Assembly (NCBI GenBank): GCA_036267135.1
Contig: DATAWQ010000028.1
Coordinates: 1-64,000, forward strand
Direction of reading: 5' to 3'
DNA: 64,000 bases
Source of the DNA: PALSA-505 sp036267135
GTDB lineage: Bacteria; Actinomycetota; Actinomycetes; Streptosporangiales; Streptosporangiaceae
Position numbers and translations under genes: made by a program. Under the pieces are notes generated by a model. That model saw nothing but the letters and a program-made list of their open reading frames with translations. It did not search any database and was not told where the DNA came from. Positions 16,928 to 25,210 of this stretch are shown piece after piece (within the stretch, counting starts at the first letter, position 1; every line of letters begins with the position of its first letter).

Positions 16928-18265
16928 TCACGTGTTTCCTGCTGGGACGGTAGCACTACTGCGGGATGATCTGCGACGGATGGCGGGGCCGAGGGCGAGC
17001 AGGCCGGCGCTGGCGGCGGTGCACAGACCGCAGCAGGTGAGCCAGAGCACCGGCTTCCCCAGCACGAGCAGCCGGGTCCCACCCAGCGGGGCGAGCAGAT
17101 AGCCGGCGCCCCAGGCCGCACCGATCAGGCCGCTGTAACGTCCGCGCAGATGCACCGGGGCCAGGTCGGCGACGATCGTCCCCGCCATGCCGGCGGTCAG
17201 GATCTCGCCGAGCGTCCATACGGCCACGGTGACCGCGTACCAGAACGTGGAGCCGGCCAGCGCGGTGAGCCCGAAGCCCAGGCCAACCACGGCCATCCCG
17301 GCCGCGAGCTCCGCGACGTGATCTCGCCGGGCCAGCCAGCCGTTGACGACCGGCTGCAGGATGACAATGAGCAGCCCGTTGACGGCCATGGCCAGCCCGT
17401 AGTCGCCCGGCGAGAGGCCTTGCAGCTTCATGGCCAGGGGCAGTGTCGTGTAGGCCTGCAGGTAGACAAAGGTGTAGGCCAGGGTCAGGCCCAGATAGCC
17501 GACCATGACGGCGTCGCGGAAGACCACGCGGAACCCGGTCCCGGCCGGCTTGGTCCCGGTCGCCTCCACCCGGGCCGTACTGGTCCCGGCCGCCTCGGCC
17601 GGGACGGGGTGACCGGAGGCCGGCCTGGTGTCGGGCACCAGCCGCCACACGATCACCCCGAACAGCACGCACGTCACGGCGTCGGCCCAGAACAGCCACA
17701 GGAACCCGGCCCGGGCCAGCGTGCCGCCCAGCACCATGGCCAGGGAGAATCCCAGGTTGACCGCCCAGAAGATGAGCCCGTAGGCACGCGGCCGCTCGGC
17801 CGGGGACACCAGGTCAGCCACCAGCGCGTCCGAGGCGGGCCGGTATATATCCACGGTGACCCCGAACACGAACGTCACGGCGAAGATCGTGGCGATCCCG
17901 CGGGCGTAGCCCAGCGCGATCAGGCTGGCCCCGTTGGCCAGCATGCCCAGGGTCAGCGTGGCCCGGCGGCCGAACCTGTCGGTGGCGGCCCCGGCGATGA
18001 GCTGAGAGAAGATGCCGCCCAACCCGTTAGCGGCCAGCACGATCCCGGCCGATGTGACCGAAAGGCCACGGTGACCGGTGAGGTAGTAGGCCAGAAACGG
18101 CTCCACCAGGTAGCCGATCCGGTTGACGAGCGTGCCAGTCCACAGCGCCCAGAACGCTCGCGGCAGGCCGCCGGCCTGGCCCCGCACGAACCGGGAAACC
18201 GGCCGTCCGTGCGGCGGACCGGTGGCGGCAGGCGCTGGGTCCGTGAGCTGGGTCATGCTTGCCAC
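16928..18265 (-). CDS. 12-segment MFS transporter
   Basis: A 445-residue major facilitator protein with about 12 hydrophobic segments, a conserved LVNRIGYLVEPFLAYYL near TM1, and motif A as GAATDRFGRRAT near residues 94-105. A central cytoplasmic loop of about 35 residues rich in Ala/Thr (GTSTARVEATGTKPAGTG) divides the halves. This type (MdtH/YfcJ-like DHA1) usually exports drugs or metabolites. The start may be M1 or M4. It lies downstream of the XRE regulator on the same strand, but a hairpin separates them. Substrate unknown. Confidence 0.85.
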   Translation of the reverse strand: MASMTQLTDPAPAATGPPHGRPVSRFVRGQAGGLPRAFWALWTGTLVNRIGYLVEPFLAYYLTGHRGLSVTSAGIVLAANGLGGIFSQLIAGAATDRFGRRATLTLGMLANGASLIALGYARGIATIFAVTFVFGVTVDIYRPASDALVADLVSPAERPRAYGLIFWAVNLGFSLAMVLGGTLARAGFLWLFWADAVTCVLFGVIVWRLVPDTRPASGHPVPAEAAGTSTARVEATGTKPAGTGFRVVFRDAVMVGYLGLTLAYTFVYLQAYTTLPLAMKLQGLSPGDYGLAMAVNGLLIVILQPVVNGWLARRDHVAELAAGMAVVGLGFGLTALAGSTFWYAVTVAVWTLGEILTAGMAGTIVADLAPVHLRGRYSGLIGAAWGAGYLLAPLGGTRLLVLGKPVLWLTCCGLCTAASAGLLALGPAIRRRSSRSSATVPAGNT

Positions 18266-18293
18266 GCTGCCATGAGGGTCTGACAGAAACCGG

Positions 18294-18319
18294 GCTCCAC
18301 GGGCTCCGGGCCGTGGAGC
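18294..18319 (-). terminator. Hairpin immediately after the XRE regulator
   Basis: GCTCCACGG (18294-18302), an 8-nt loop and CCGTGGAGC (18311-18319) form a perfect 9-bp stem directly adjacent to the TAA at 18320-18322. Likely terminator of the regulator gene, insulating it from the MFS gene downstream. Confidence 0.6.
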
Positions 18320-19285
18320 TTAACCGCAGGTCAAGCCCTCCCTCGCGCCAGCACTGCGGCGGGTCAGCGGCAGCCGGGCCCTGGTGTCCTCGTCCGCCGG
18401 GGTGTGCACCGAGATACGCAGTTCGGGGAAGGCCGAGACCTCGAGCTCGGTGCTGACGAAGGTGAGCGGCCCGACCTCGGGATGGGCGAACTTGCGGACG
18501 CGCTCGGCGGGGCCCGCGACCTCCTGCTGGGCCCAGAACGTGGCGAACTCGGAACTGAGCTCGCTCAGGCGGCGGAGATCCTCTTCCCAGTCCTTGTCGC
18601 CGACGTGTCTGCCGTAGGCGGCCCGCAGCCGGGCGACCATGTGGGGGATTTCCGTGTCGTAGTTGAGTAGCTGCTGGCGGGCCGTGGGTTCGGTGACGCA
18701 GCACCAGAGCAGGTTTTTGTGCACGCACGGCAGGGAGTGCCACTCCCAGAACAGCTCCTCGTGCGCGGCGTTGGTCTCGATGACGTCGAACCGGCTGTTG
18801 ATCAAGGTGGCGGGCAGCGGGTCCAGTGAGTGGACGATCGCCCGCAGTGAGTCGGGCGCCTGCTCGGGGCCGGCCCAGGTCCGCAGCGGGGTGGCCTCCG
18901 CCAGCCGGTACAGATGCCAGCGGCTAGCAGCGTCGAGTTGCAACGTACGCGAGATGGCGTCGAGCACCTGCGCGCTCGCGTTGATCGGTCGTCCCTGCTC
19001 CAGCCACGTGTACCAGGTAAGGCCGACCCCGGCCAGCAGAGCCACCTCCTCACGCCGCAGCCCGGGCGTCCGCCGCCGTGGGCCCGGGGCCATGCCCACG
19101 TCCTCGGGTTGCAGCTTGGCCCGGCAAGCCTTGAGGAACCGGCCAAGTTCAACGCGCACCGGATGACCGGACGCTGCCCGCGGCTTGGCCGTGAGGGTAG
19201 GTTCGGCCGACCCAGCCGACCCAGCCGACCCAGCCGACCCAGCCGACACGGCACTCGCATCCTGCGTTACCGGACTTCGAGGCAT
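18320..19285 (-). CDS. XRE regulator with MmyB-like ligand domain
   Basis: A 321-residue DNA-binding regulator. The N-terminal HTH lies near residues 45-100, with the diagnostic RRTPGLRREEVALLAGVGLTWYT-type sequence and LEQGRPINAS. The C-terminal 180 residues match the MLTR ligand-binding (MmyB-like, PAS-fold) domain, including LINSRFDVIETNAAHEELF. Many such regulators bind fatty-acid-like ligands and control neighbouring oxidoreductases. The ATG at 19285 has GGGAGG upstream and is preferred to the ATG 57 nt earlier. An Ala/Gly/Ser repeat near the N-terminus is encoded by a 9-bp tandem repeat. Confidence 0.88.
   Translation of the reverse strand: MPRSPVTQDASAVSAGSAGSAGSAGSAEPTLTAKPRAASGHPVRVELGRFLKACRAKLQPEDVGMAPGPRRRTPGLRREEVALLAGVGLTWYTWLEQGRPINASAQVLDAISRTLQLDAASRWHLYRLAEATPLRTWAGPEQAPDSLRAIVHSLDPLPATLINSRFDVIETNAAHEELFWEWHSLPCVHKNLLWCCVTEPTARQQLLNYDTEIPHMVARLRAAYGRHVGDKDWEEDLRRLSELSSEFATFWAQQEVAGPAERVRKFAHPEVGPLTFVSTELEVSAFPELRISVHTPADEDTRARLPLTRRSAGAREGLTCG
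19206..19241. repeat. 9-bp tandem repeat inside the XRE gene
   Basis: Four exact copies of GCCGACCCA plus a partial fifth encode an Ala-Gly-Ser repeat in the unstructured N-terminus. The copy number can be expected to vary between strains without shifting the frame. Confidence 0.9.
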
Positions 19286-19375
19286 CGTGCATCCTCCCAG
19301 GACAGCCTTTGATAATGGCAACTTACGTCTGGGGTGTGACATTTCCGGCGGCCATTACGCGGGTGGAGGCGCAGG

Positions 19376-20152
19376 TCAAGAGCCGCCCGCCAGCAGGATG
19401 TCCAGATCCCGCTCGGTGTACAGCCGGTGGTGCCACTCTTCGTTGAGGATGACCAGCAGGCATTGACGTACGGGGAAGCTCTTCGGCGGGGGCCAGCCAG
19501 GGGCCTCGACCGGATCGGTGTGAGCCGCCAGCGACTCATCCGTCAGGCCCTCGATGACCTGCCGTACCGTGGCCATCCGGTCGCGGCGCAGTTCGAGAAC
19601 GATGTCGAGTGAGGGCCGTGCGTCCCGGTCTCGGGGCACCTCTGGCGTGTCCTCCATGTCGTCCGCGGGCAGATCCAGGGCATCCCACGGCGCAGGATCG
19701 CCCAAGATTCCCCGCCTGATCCAGGCGTCGGTGGCGAACACCAGGTGACGCAGCGTCTCGGTGAACGACCACTCGCCGTCGACCGACTCGTGCAGGAGTT
19801 CAGGTGGCTGGCGGCGGGCCCGTTCGACGGTCTCCCCCCACAGCCGCTCGATCCAGTCCCATGCCTCGCGGAAGCCGGCCGGATCGGTCGGGCGCAGCTT
19901 GGCCCGGTCTGGATCGCGCCTGTTGAGCTCGGTCTCGATGAAAGAGCCGACATCCACGTCGTTGATCGTCAGGTTCATGACCTCGCCGTGGATCTCGGCA
20001 TCGACGAGATCCACGTCCCACAGCCGGGCACCGGTCAGGTCGACACTGCGGAACTCGGCGCCGTTCAGATCGACTCTGTCCAGCCGCGCGCCGGAGAGGT
20101 CGGTTCGCTCGAACCGGGCACCACGCAGGTCGGCATCGATGAAGTCAGGCAT
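19376..20152 (-). CDS. Pentapeptide-repeat plus DinB-fold protein
   Basis: 258 residues. The first 60 are pentapeptide repeats (ADLRG ARFER TDLSG ARLDR VDLNG, and on), which form a right-handed quadrilateral beta helix. The remainder is a DinB/YfiT-like four-helix bundle with HLVFATD and EEWHHRLYTERDLDILL, supplying the metal-binding histidines. DinB-fold proteins are often thiol transferases or stress-induced metalloenzymes; the reaction here is unknown. The ATG at 20152 is preferred: it begins MPDFIDADL and is preceded by TACTTT six bases upstream, a leaderless arrangement. An in-frame start at 20239 exists. Confidence 0.82.
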   Translation of the reverse strand: MPDFIDADLRGARFERTDLSGARLDRVDLNGAEFRSVDLTGARLWDVDLVDAEIHGEVMNLTINDVDVGSFIETELNRRDPDRAKLRPTDPAGFREAWDWIERLWGETVERARRQPPELLHESVDGEWSFTETLRHLVFATDAWIRRGILGDPAPWDALDLPADDMEDTPEVPRDRDARPSLDIVLELRRDRMATVRQVIEGLTDESLAAHTDPVEAPGWPPPKSFPVRQCLLVILNEEWHHRLYTERDLDILLAGGS

Positions 20153-20351
20153 TCGACGAAAGTAGCGCCCGGTACCGACAGCCACACCCCAGCCGACGGG
20201 CCGGGTGCACGTCAAATACCGCTCGTTAGTGATCATCACCAGAATCGGAACTAGGTGTCCGAGCTCGCCTCCCCCACCGCCGCCATCGACTACTCACCTG
20301 CCTGATGAGCGGCAGTTTGCTCGTGGGCGGCGGTCCTGAAATGCTTCACAT

Positions 20352-20849
20352 ATGCCTTCCTTCCCGGCGACGTTCGCTGAGGATGTCATCGATCAGCCAG
20401 CCCAGGCCCAGTTCGAGGTGTTCCTCGACGAGCACCGCAGCGAGCTCAATCGCTGCCTGGACGGGCTGACCGAGGAGCAGGCACGCCGGTCGCTGGTGCC
20501 CTCCCGGACCACATTGCTGGGCCTGGTGAAGCACGCGACTTTCGTGGAGAAGGTCTGGTTTGACGAAGCCATCACATGCCGGTCACGCGCCGAGATCGGT
20601 CTCCCCGCGACCCCGGATGAGTCGTTCATTCTTCATGACAACGACACCATCGCCACCGTCCAGCAAGCACACCGCGAGGCATGCGGGTCATCACGCCGCG
20701 CGACGTCATCCCTGGGAATGGACGACAAGATCCACGGCAACCGGCGCGGGCCGCTCCCGCTGCGCTGGGTGTACCTCCACGTACTGCGCGAACTCGCTCA
20801 GCACTGCGGGCACGCGGACATCCTGAGGGAGCAGATCCTCAACGGGTAG
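20352..20849 (+). CDS. DinB-fold protein of the DUF664 type
   Basis: A 165-residue DinB superfamily protein. It has the expected pattern of metal-binding histidines: LVKHATFVEKVWF near residue 60 and HVLRELAQHCGHADILREQI at the C-terminus. DUF664-type members are abundant in actinobacteria, and some are mycothiol- or bacillithiol-dependent transferases, so a detoxification role is plausible but unproven. It is divergent from the pentapeptide-DinB gene, with 199 bp between the starts. It ends ILNG. Confidence 0.85.
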   Translation: MPSFPATFAEDVIDQPAQAQFEVFLDEHRSELNRCLDGLTEEQARRSLVPSRTTLLGLVKHATFVEKVWFDEAITCRSRAEIGLPATPDESFILHDNDTIATVQQAHREACGSSRRATSSLGMDDKIHGNRRGPLPLRWVYLHVLRELAQHCGHADILREQILNG

Positions 20850-20959
20850 CGCGCCCGGTGTCCGCCCATGTTGATGACAGCGAGTCCGGGTGACGCATCG
20901 AAATTCCTGGCTGTGCATAGCCATAGCCCTTAAATGCGATCATCCGATTGCGGGTGAGC

Positions 20960-20992
20960 GTGGCAGGTGGGAACTTTCTGGGGTTCTGCCAC
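20960..20992. other. Inverted repeat in the gap before the integrase relic
   Basis: GTGGCAG (20960-20966) and CTGCCAC (20986-20992) form a 7-bp stem with a 19-nt loop. Apart from this, 20850-21045 shows nothing I recognise. It borders a recombinase relic, so a decayed attachment site is conceivable but unsupported. Confidence 0.25.
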
Positions 20993-21045
20993 CTTTCGCA
21001 GACCCGGAGGACGGGTAAATCCCGCCGGGGCCAACGCGGACGCGC

Positions 21046-21192
21046 TTATCGCCCGGGCTTGACCCGATTATCACCGGCTAGGCCACGTATTCCCGGCTCG
21101 GGGTCCGACCAGCGCAGGCCGTGCACTTCACCGCGCCGCAGGCCGTACAGGCTCAGCCGCCGTGCGGCGTGCGCACGTTGGCCTGCGACCAG
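21046..21192 (-). pseudogene. Tyrosine recombinase (phage integrase) relic
   Basis: The minus strand reads QRAHAARRLSLYGLRRGEVH then GLRWSD before turning into unrelated sequence and a stop (TAA at 21048-21046). LxLxGLRRGEVxGLRWSD is the conserved block around the first catalytic arginine of XerC/XerD-type integrases. Only about 30 residues survive; the rest of the catalytic domain (HxxR, Tyr) is gone. It marks a former integration event at the edge of the accessory segment. Confidence 0.7.
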
Positions 21193-21217
21193 GTGCCGGG
21201 GCCCGGGCCAGCGGCCG

Positions 21218-22357
21218 TCAGCTACCGGTCCATTGCTCGGCGAGCGTCAGGTAAGCGATGGAGTTGGTGTTGATCCAGCCTGTCGCGGTGCAGTCGGTGG
21301 TGGACGGGCAGGAGACGCCGGCCAGTTCTGCGCCCACCCCGCTAGTGCCCGGGGTGGTCTGGGTCGACCAGCTTGTGCCGTTCCATCCCTCAGCTAGCGT
21401 TTTCTGGTCCGGAGCCGCCGAGATGTCTTGTGCGCCGGTTGCGGTGCAACTGGAAGCCGACGCGCAGGAGACTGAGACCAGTACCGACGCGCTGGGACTT
21501 GGCGTGGTCTGGATCGCCCAAGTCGTTCCGTTCCAGATCTCAGACAGCGTCTTGCTACTTCCGCTGACGGTGACAGAACCGACGGCCGTGCAGTTGGCCG
21601 TCGCTGTGCAGGAAACTCCGTTGAAAGAGGGACCAGAACCTGATGGGTTCGGAGTGGCCTGGATCGTCCAGGTGGTGCCATTCCAACGCTCGGCCAGCGT
21701 TCCATTGCTGCTGAAGCCAACTCCCACGCATCTGCTGGCCGAGGCACAGGACACGCCGTCGAGCTCAGAATAGGTGGCGCCGGAAGGGTTCGGAGTGGTC
21801 TGGGTCGCCCAGGTGGTGCCATTCCATCGCTCGGCCAGCGTCCCGCTATTGGAAACTCCGGCGGCTGTGCATGCGCTGGCCGAGGTGCAGGAAACTGCGA
21901 ACAGCATCGCCCCCGCTGGGCTGGGAGTGGTCTGGATCGTCCAGGTGGTGCCATTCCATCGCTCGGCCAGCGTCTCGTAACCGGTGCTGCTGTTGGCGTA
22001 GCCAACCGCGATGCAGTTGCTGGCAGAGGTACAGGCCACGCCGGTGAGCTCGGAGTAGGTGGAACCGGCAGGGTTGGCCGTGGTCTGGATGGCCCACGTG
22101 GTGCCGTTCCAGTGCTCGGCGAGCGTCGCAAGGTTGCCCGTACCCTGCTGAGAACCGACCGCGGTGCAATTCGTGGCCGCCGTGCATGCGACCCCCAGCA
22201 GGTCAGCTGAGGAGCCGGACGGATTCGGCGTGGACTGAACGCTCCAGCCGGTGGAAGCCTCAGCCGCTGTCGTGATTCCGCAGGTAGCCAGGGCTGCCGC
22301 CATCATGACCGTGATCGTTAATATCCGTCGCAAGTTGTTTCCCTTCCATCCAGTCAC
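21218..22357 (-). CDS. Secreted seven-repeat beta-propeller-like protein
   Basis: 379 residues with an N-terminal signal sequence (LRRILTITVMMAAALATCGI, cleavage after TTAAEA likely). The mature part consists of seven imperfect repeats of about 45-50 residues. Each has the form TWxIQTTPNPxG, GVxCxxxxxC, AVG and TLAERWNGT. Each repeat carries two cysteines five residues apart, suggesting one intra-blade disulphide per repeat. Seven repeats fit a closed seven-bladed propeller (inference). Proteins with this repeat are common and unstudied in soil actinobacteria; binding of a surface ligand is a guess. Monocistronic. Confidence 0.8.
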   Translation of the reverse strand: MTGWKGNNLRRILTITVMMAAALATCGITTAAEASTGWSVQSTPNPSGSSADLLGVACTAATNCTAVGSQQGTGNLATLAEHWNGTTWAIQTTANPAGSTYSELTGVACTSASNCIAVGYANSSTGYETLAERWNGTTWTIQTTPSPAGAMLFAVSCTSASACTAAGVSNSGTLAERWNGTTWATQTTPNPSGATYSELDGVSCASASRCVGVGFSSNGTLAERWNGTTWTIQATPNPSGSGPSFNGVSCTATANCTAVGSVTVSGSSKTLSEIWNGTTWAIQTTPSPSASVLVSVSCASASSCTATGAQDISAAPDQKTLAEGWNGTSWSTQTTPGTSGVGAELAGVSCPSTTDCTATGWINTNSIAYLTLAEQWTGS

Positions 22358-22817
22358 AAAACTGCCGTGAGGTTCACCCGACGAAGTAGTAATAACCAGT
22401 CACAGGATTCGCAAACTGAGTGTAAATAAAACATTCTGTCAACCAGCAGCAGACCGGATCATGATCGCGTGCATCCCTTTTAGTCGAACGGCATCCGGAA
22501 CAGGAAGGGAACGTAGATCCAAAAGGGCGTGGGTACCTTGACAGTCTTGGATTTGGTGAGGCTAGACCTGATGATTCGCGTACCTGATCGGCTGGCCTGA
22601 GGCGTCGGCTCGGGGACAGCTGAGGCTGACGGACCCACACCGAACGAACACCTCCGTGCACGTTTAGTTTGAGGCATCATCCAGGATTTATCATGTCCGG
22701 ATCCCGTCCCGGTTTCGGCCACCGGCGGAACCGTATGCTTGCCTGCACCTTGACAGCCCTGGCCATCGGCGGGACGGTGTGGTGGGGCTCATAGTAAGGG
22801 GTGACGGGGGAGGAACC
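22358..22817. other. 460-bp gap without a certain gene
   Basis: The gap separates the divergent propeller and zinc-ribbon genes. An 80-residue minus-strand frame (22480-22722) has no family resemblance. A plus-strand frame at 22693-22794 would give 33 residues ending in a hydrophobic stretch (LACTLTALAIGGTVWW), possibly a tiny membrane peptide or a relic. The stretch 22380-22450 is AT-rich and may hold the propeller promoter. Confidence 0.3.
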
Positions 22818-24320
22818 ATGGACTGCGCTCACTGCGGGTCGGCTCTGCGTGATGGCAGTAATTTCTGTATTCGTTGCGGTACCCGCGTAGGGCAGGTCAA
22901 GGAACCCCCGGCGCCGGTCCAGCCTGCGGTTTCAGCCGCGCCAATGCCGACGGCCCGCCGCCCGCCGCCGGGCGGGGAAAGATTATCCTCGACCGTTAGG
23001 GTAGCGGCTGCGTCAGCAACGCTTGTACTCAGCGCAATCACGCTGGCAGCCTTCCTCGCGCCTTCGGCTGTGCCAATGTGGGCGCTGAACTGGCTGCTCA
23101 TCGTGCCGCTGCCGCTATCGGCGCACGTGGCTGAGGCGGAGATGATCCTCCTCATCGTTGTCGCCGCCTCTGCGATCTTGCGCACGCTCATGAGGACGGT
23201 TAAACGTGCCGAGTTGATAGTCCTTGCACTGGCCTATGCCGGCGTGCTCGTGGGCAACGCTGCTGCGTTTCCGGGTGGCATAAGCGTTTCTGGTTATGTG
23301 CTCGGTCAGCCGGGGGCAACTGCCACCTGGGTATGCCTGGCGTTCGTGCTGGCGGCCGGTGCCGGGAGCGTGCTCGCAGTGGGTCAGCCCACCATGGTCG
23401 CGGTCAGTGGCCTCATCGCCGGTGTGGTGATCGCCGGGGTGAGTGCTGGCGCAGTCGTCACGCAAGCGGGCAACTTCATGCCGGCCTCCGCGTTCGCGTC
23501 CGGCGAGCAGACCTACCTCCCGGTGACCTCGTCAGGCGCCGACACGGGCGGCAGCCAGGTGGCGCCCGCCAGCAGCAACCAGCCTGGCGGCTGCGCCGCT
23601 GGGTGGACAGCCCTGCTCGATGTGACCGCATCCGGCATGCGCGCGACGGTGTGCCAGTCCACCAGCCAGACGATCCTGGCTGCGCAGCTCAGTGACGGCT
23701 CAGTAATTGACGTCCCCGCGGTGGCGGACGGCTCCGGCTGGAGCGCCGATGACGGTGCTATGACCTACACGGTCGATCCGGATTTCATCGCGACCTACCA
23801 GAATGGGCAGCTGGCCAGCGACCAGGCGACAACGTCGGCCTCAGGTACGCGCTCAACCCCCAGTGCTCTGGACCAGCTCGCCGCCATGGTGAAGCTGGCA
23901 CATCAGGGTCGCGCCGAAGTGGTCCAGCTGGAACAGCTGGCCCAGGGCTGCGGCAGCTCGTCTGAAGGAACCAGCCTTATCAACCAGGTGGCCGCCAACC
24001 GGGCCCAGTTGCTCGCCGCAGCGGAGAAACTGGCGCAGGAGCCGTCGGCGAGCGGCCTTCCCGTATCCCAGTTCGTCAGCTCCATGCAGTGGTCGCTGAA
24101 GGCTGACCACGCGTGGCAGCACTGGATCGTCCACGCCTGGGGGCCGTGGGCGGCTGGTGGCTGCGCGGGACAGGCGACAAGCAACGGACGCGCTGACTTC
24201 GATCAGTTCGTGGCGGACTCCAGCCAGGCCGACCGTACCAAAAATGCGTTCGTGAACACCTACGACCCGATCGCCGCCCAAAACGGCCTGCAGAGCAACT
24301 GGACCGGTCTCGACATCTAA
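22818..24320 (+). CDS. Zinc-ribbon polytopic membrane protein
   Basis: 500 residues. The N-terminal zinc ribbon MDCAHCGSAL...FCIRCG supplies Cys3, Cys6, Cys17 and Cys20. A Pro/Ala linker is followed by about five hydrophobic segments between residues 60 and 220, then a 280-residue polar region that should lie outside the cell if the ribbon is cytosolic. The distal region contains VKLAHQGRAEVVQLEQLAQGC and SMQWSLKADHAWQHWI helices and resembles no domain I know. The start at 22818 has GGGGGAGGAACC directly before the ATG. Function unknown; a membrane sensor or assembly factor is possible. Confidence 0.75.
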   Translation: MDCAHCGSALRDGSNFCIRCGTRVGQVKEPPAPVQPAVSAAPMPTARRPPPGGERLSSTVRVAAASATLVLSAITLAAFLAPSAVPMWALNWLLIVPLPLSAHVAEAEMILLIVVAASAILRTLMRTVKRAELIVLALAYAGVLVGNAAAFPGGISVSGYVLGQPGATATWVCLAFVLAAGAGSVLAVGQPTMVAVSGLIAGVVIAGVSAGAVVTQAGNFMPASAFASGEQTYLPVTSSGADTGGSQVAPASSNQPGGCAAGWTALLDVTASGMRATVCQSTSQTILAAQLSDGSVIDVPAVADGSGWSADDGAMTYTVDPDFIATYQNGQLASDQATTSASGTRSTPSALDQLAAMVKLAHQGRAEVVQLEQLAQGCGSSSEGTSLINQVAANRAQLLAAAEKLAQEPSASGLPVSQFVSSMQWSLKADHAWQHWIVHAWGPWAAGGCAGQATSNGRADFDQFVADSSQADRTKNAFVNTYDPIAAQNGLQSNWTGLDI

Positions 24321-24399
24321 CCCGCGGCGATCCCCATCCGCTGCGTCGCTGGTGCCGTAGCAGGTCACGTTTGCATCGATCTGATCTTCGATCACCCGT

Positions 24400-25047
24400 C
24401 TAAAGGCAGGACTGGGTGCCCGGTTTTGGCGATAGCGGTGTACCAGGCTCTTTGCTGTCCTGGGTTTGCTGGAGTCCCTGGAGCAGTAGTTCGATCAATC
24501 GGCCGGGGTCATAGCGCGGGTCGCTGCCGCGCCCAATGCACAGGTTGCCGATGCCGCGCATCAGTTCGTAGGGCTGGATGCCGGGCCTGATGTCGCCTGC
24601 GTCGATCGCGGCGTCGAGGATCTGCGCGCACACGGGTTCCAGGCGGTCCAGGAAGTAGGTATGCAGCACGGCGAAGCGGCTGCTGTCGGACTGCAGAGCA
24701 TCCGCGAGCCCGTGCTTGGTGACCAGGAAGTCGACGAACAGGCCGATCCACTGACGGAGTGCCTCGAACGCAGAGCCAGCGCTGGCCAGCAGGCTCGGGC
24801 CCGCCTCGGCGCAGGCCTGGATCTGGTGGCGGTAGACGGCTGTGATGAGATCGGCCCGGGTCGGGAAGTGGCGGTAGATCGTGCCCATCCCGACCCCGGC
24901 TTTGGCCGCGATCTGGCGGATCGGCGCGTCGACGCCCGAGACGGCGAACACCTCGGCGGCCGCGGCCAGCAGCGTCTGCTGATTGCGCACCGCGTCAGCC
25001 CGCTTGTTACGGGCCGGTGCCTCCCCGGCGTGGCTGTCGCTGGGCAC
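24400..25047 (-). CDS. TetR family regulator, divergent from hydrolase
   Basis: A 215-residue TetR regulator. The HTH lies near residues 25-70, with IRQIAAKAGVGMGTIYRHFPTRADLI; the ligand domain resembles TetR_C_33/SbtR-like forms (LFVDFLVTKHGLADALQSD). It is transcribed away from the alpha/beta hydrolase at 25211, and two 15-bp operators lie in the shared promoter. It most likely represses both itself and the hydrolase, with release by the hydrolase substrate or a related compound (inference). Confidence 0.9.
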   Translation of the reverse strand: MPSDSHAGEAPARNKRADAVRNQQTLLAAAAEVFAVSGVDAPIRQIAAKAGVGMGTIYRHFPTRADLITAVYRHQIQACAEAGPSLLASAGSAFEALRQWIGLFVDFLVTKHGLADALQSDSSRFAVLHTYFLDRLEPVCAQILDAAIDAGDIRPGIQPYELMRGIGNLCIGRGSDPRYDPGRLIELLLQGLQQTQDSKEPGTPLSPKPGTQSCL

Positions 25048-25069
25048 CAGAGCTTCCTCCCGACATCAT

Positions 25070-25117
25070 TTGACAAAACGGAACATCGCTCCGAATAATA
25101 GGCGGAGCAACGTTCCG
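25070..25117. promoter_or_regulatory. Divergent promoter with twin TetR operators
   Basis: Toward the hydrolase, TTGACA (25070-25075) and AATAAT (25094-25099) are 18 nt apart. Operator one, CGGAACATCGCTCCG (25079-25093), fills the spacer, and operator two, CGGAGCAACGTTCCG (25103-25117), follows the -10 box. Both fit CGGANC-N3-GNTCCG, and they are 24 bp apart centre to centre. TATTAT on the opposite strand (25100-25095) can serve the tetR gene. Confidence 0.8.
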
Positions 25118-25210
25118 AATCAGCTTACCGAGGCAGGACGCGCCTGACCACCCGCCCGCCGCCGCCCGGTTGGGCCCGGCCGCAGCACAAGGCACAGAAA
25201 GGACCCCACC

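Noticed and set aside
22693..22794. 33-codon frame with a hydrophobic end
   Set aside because: No ribosome site and no family; kept only as a remark in the gap description.
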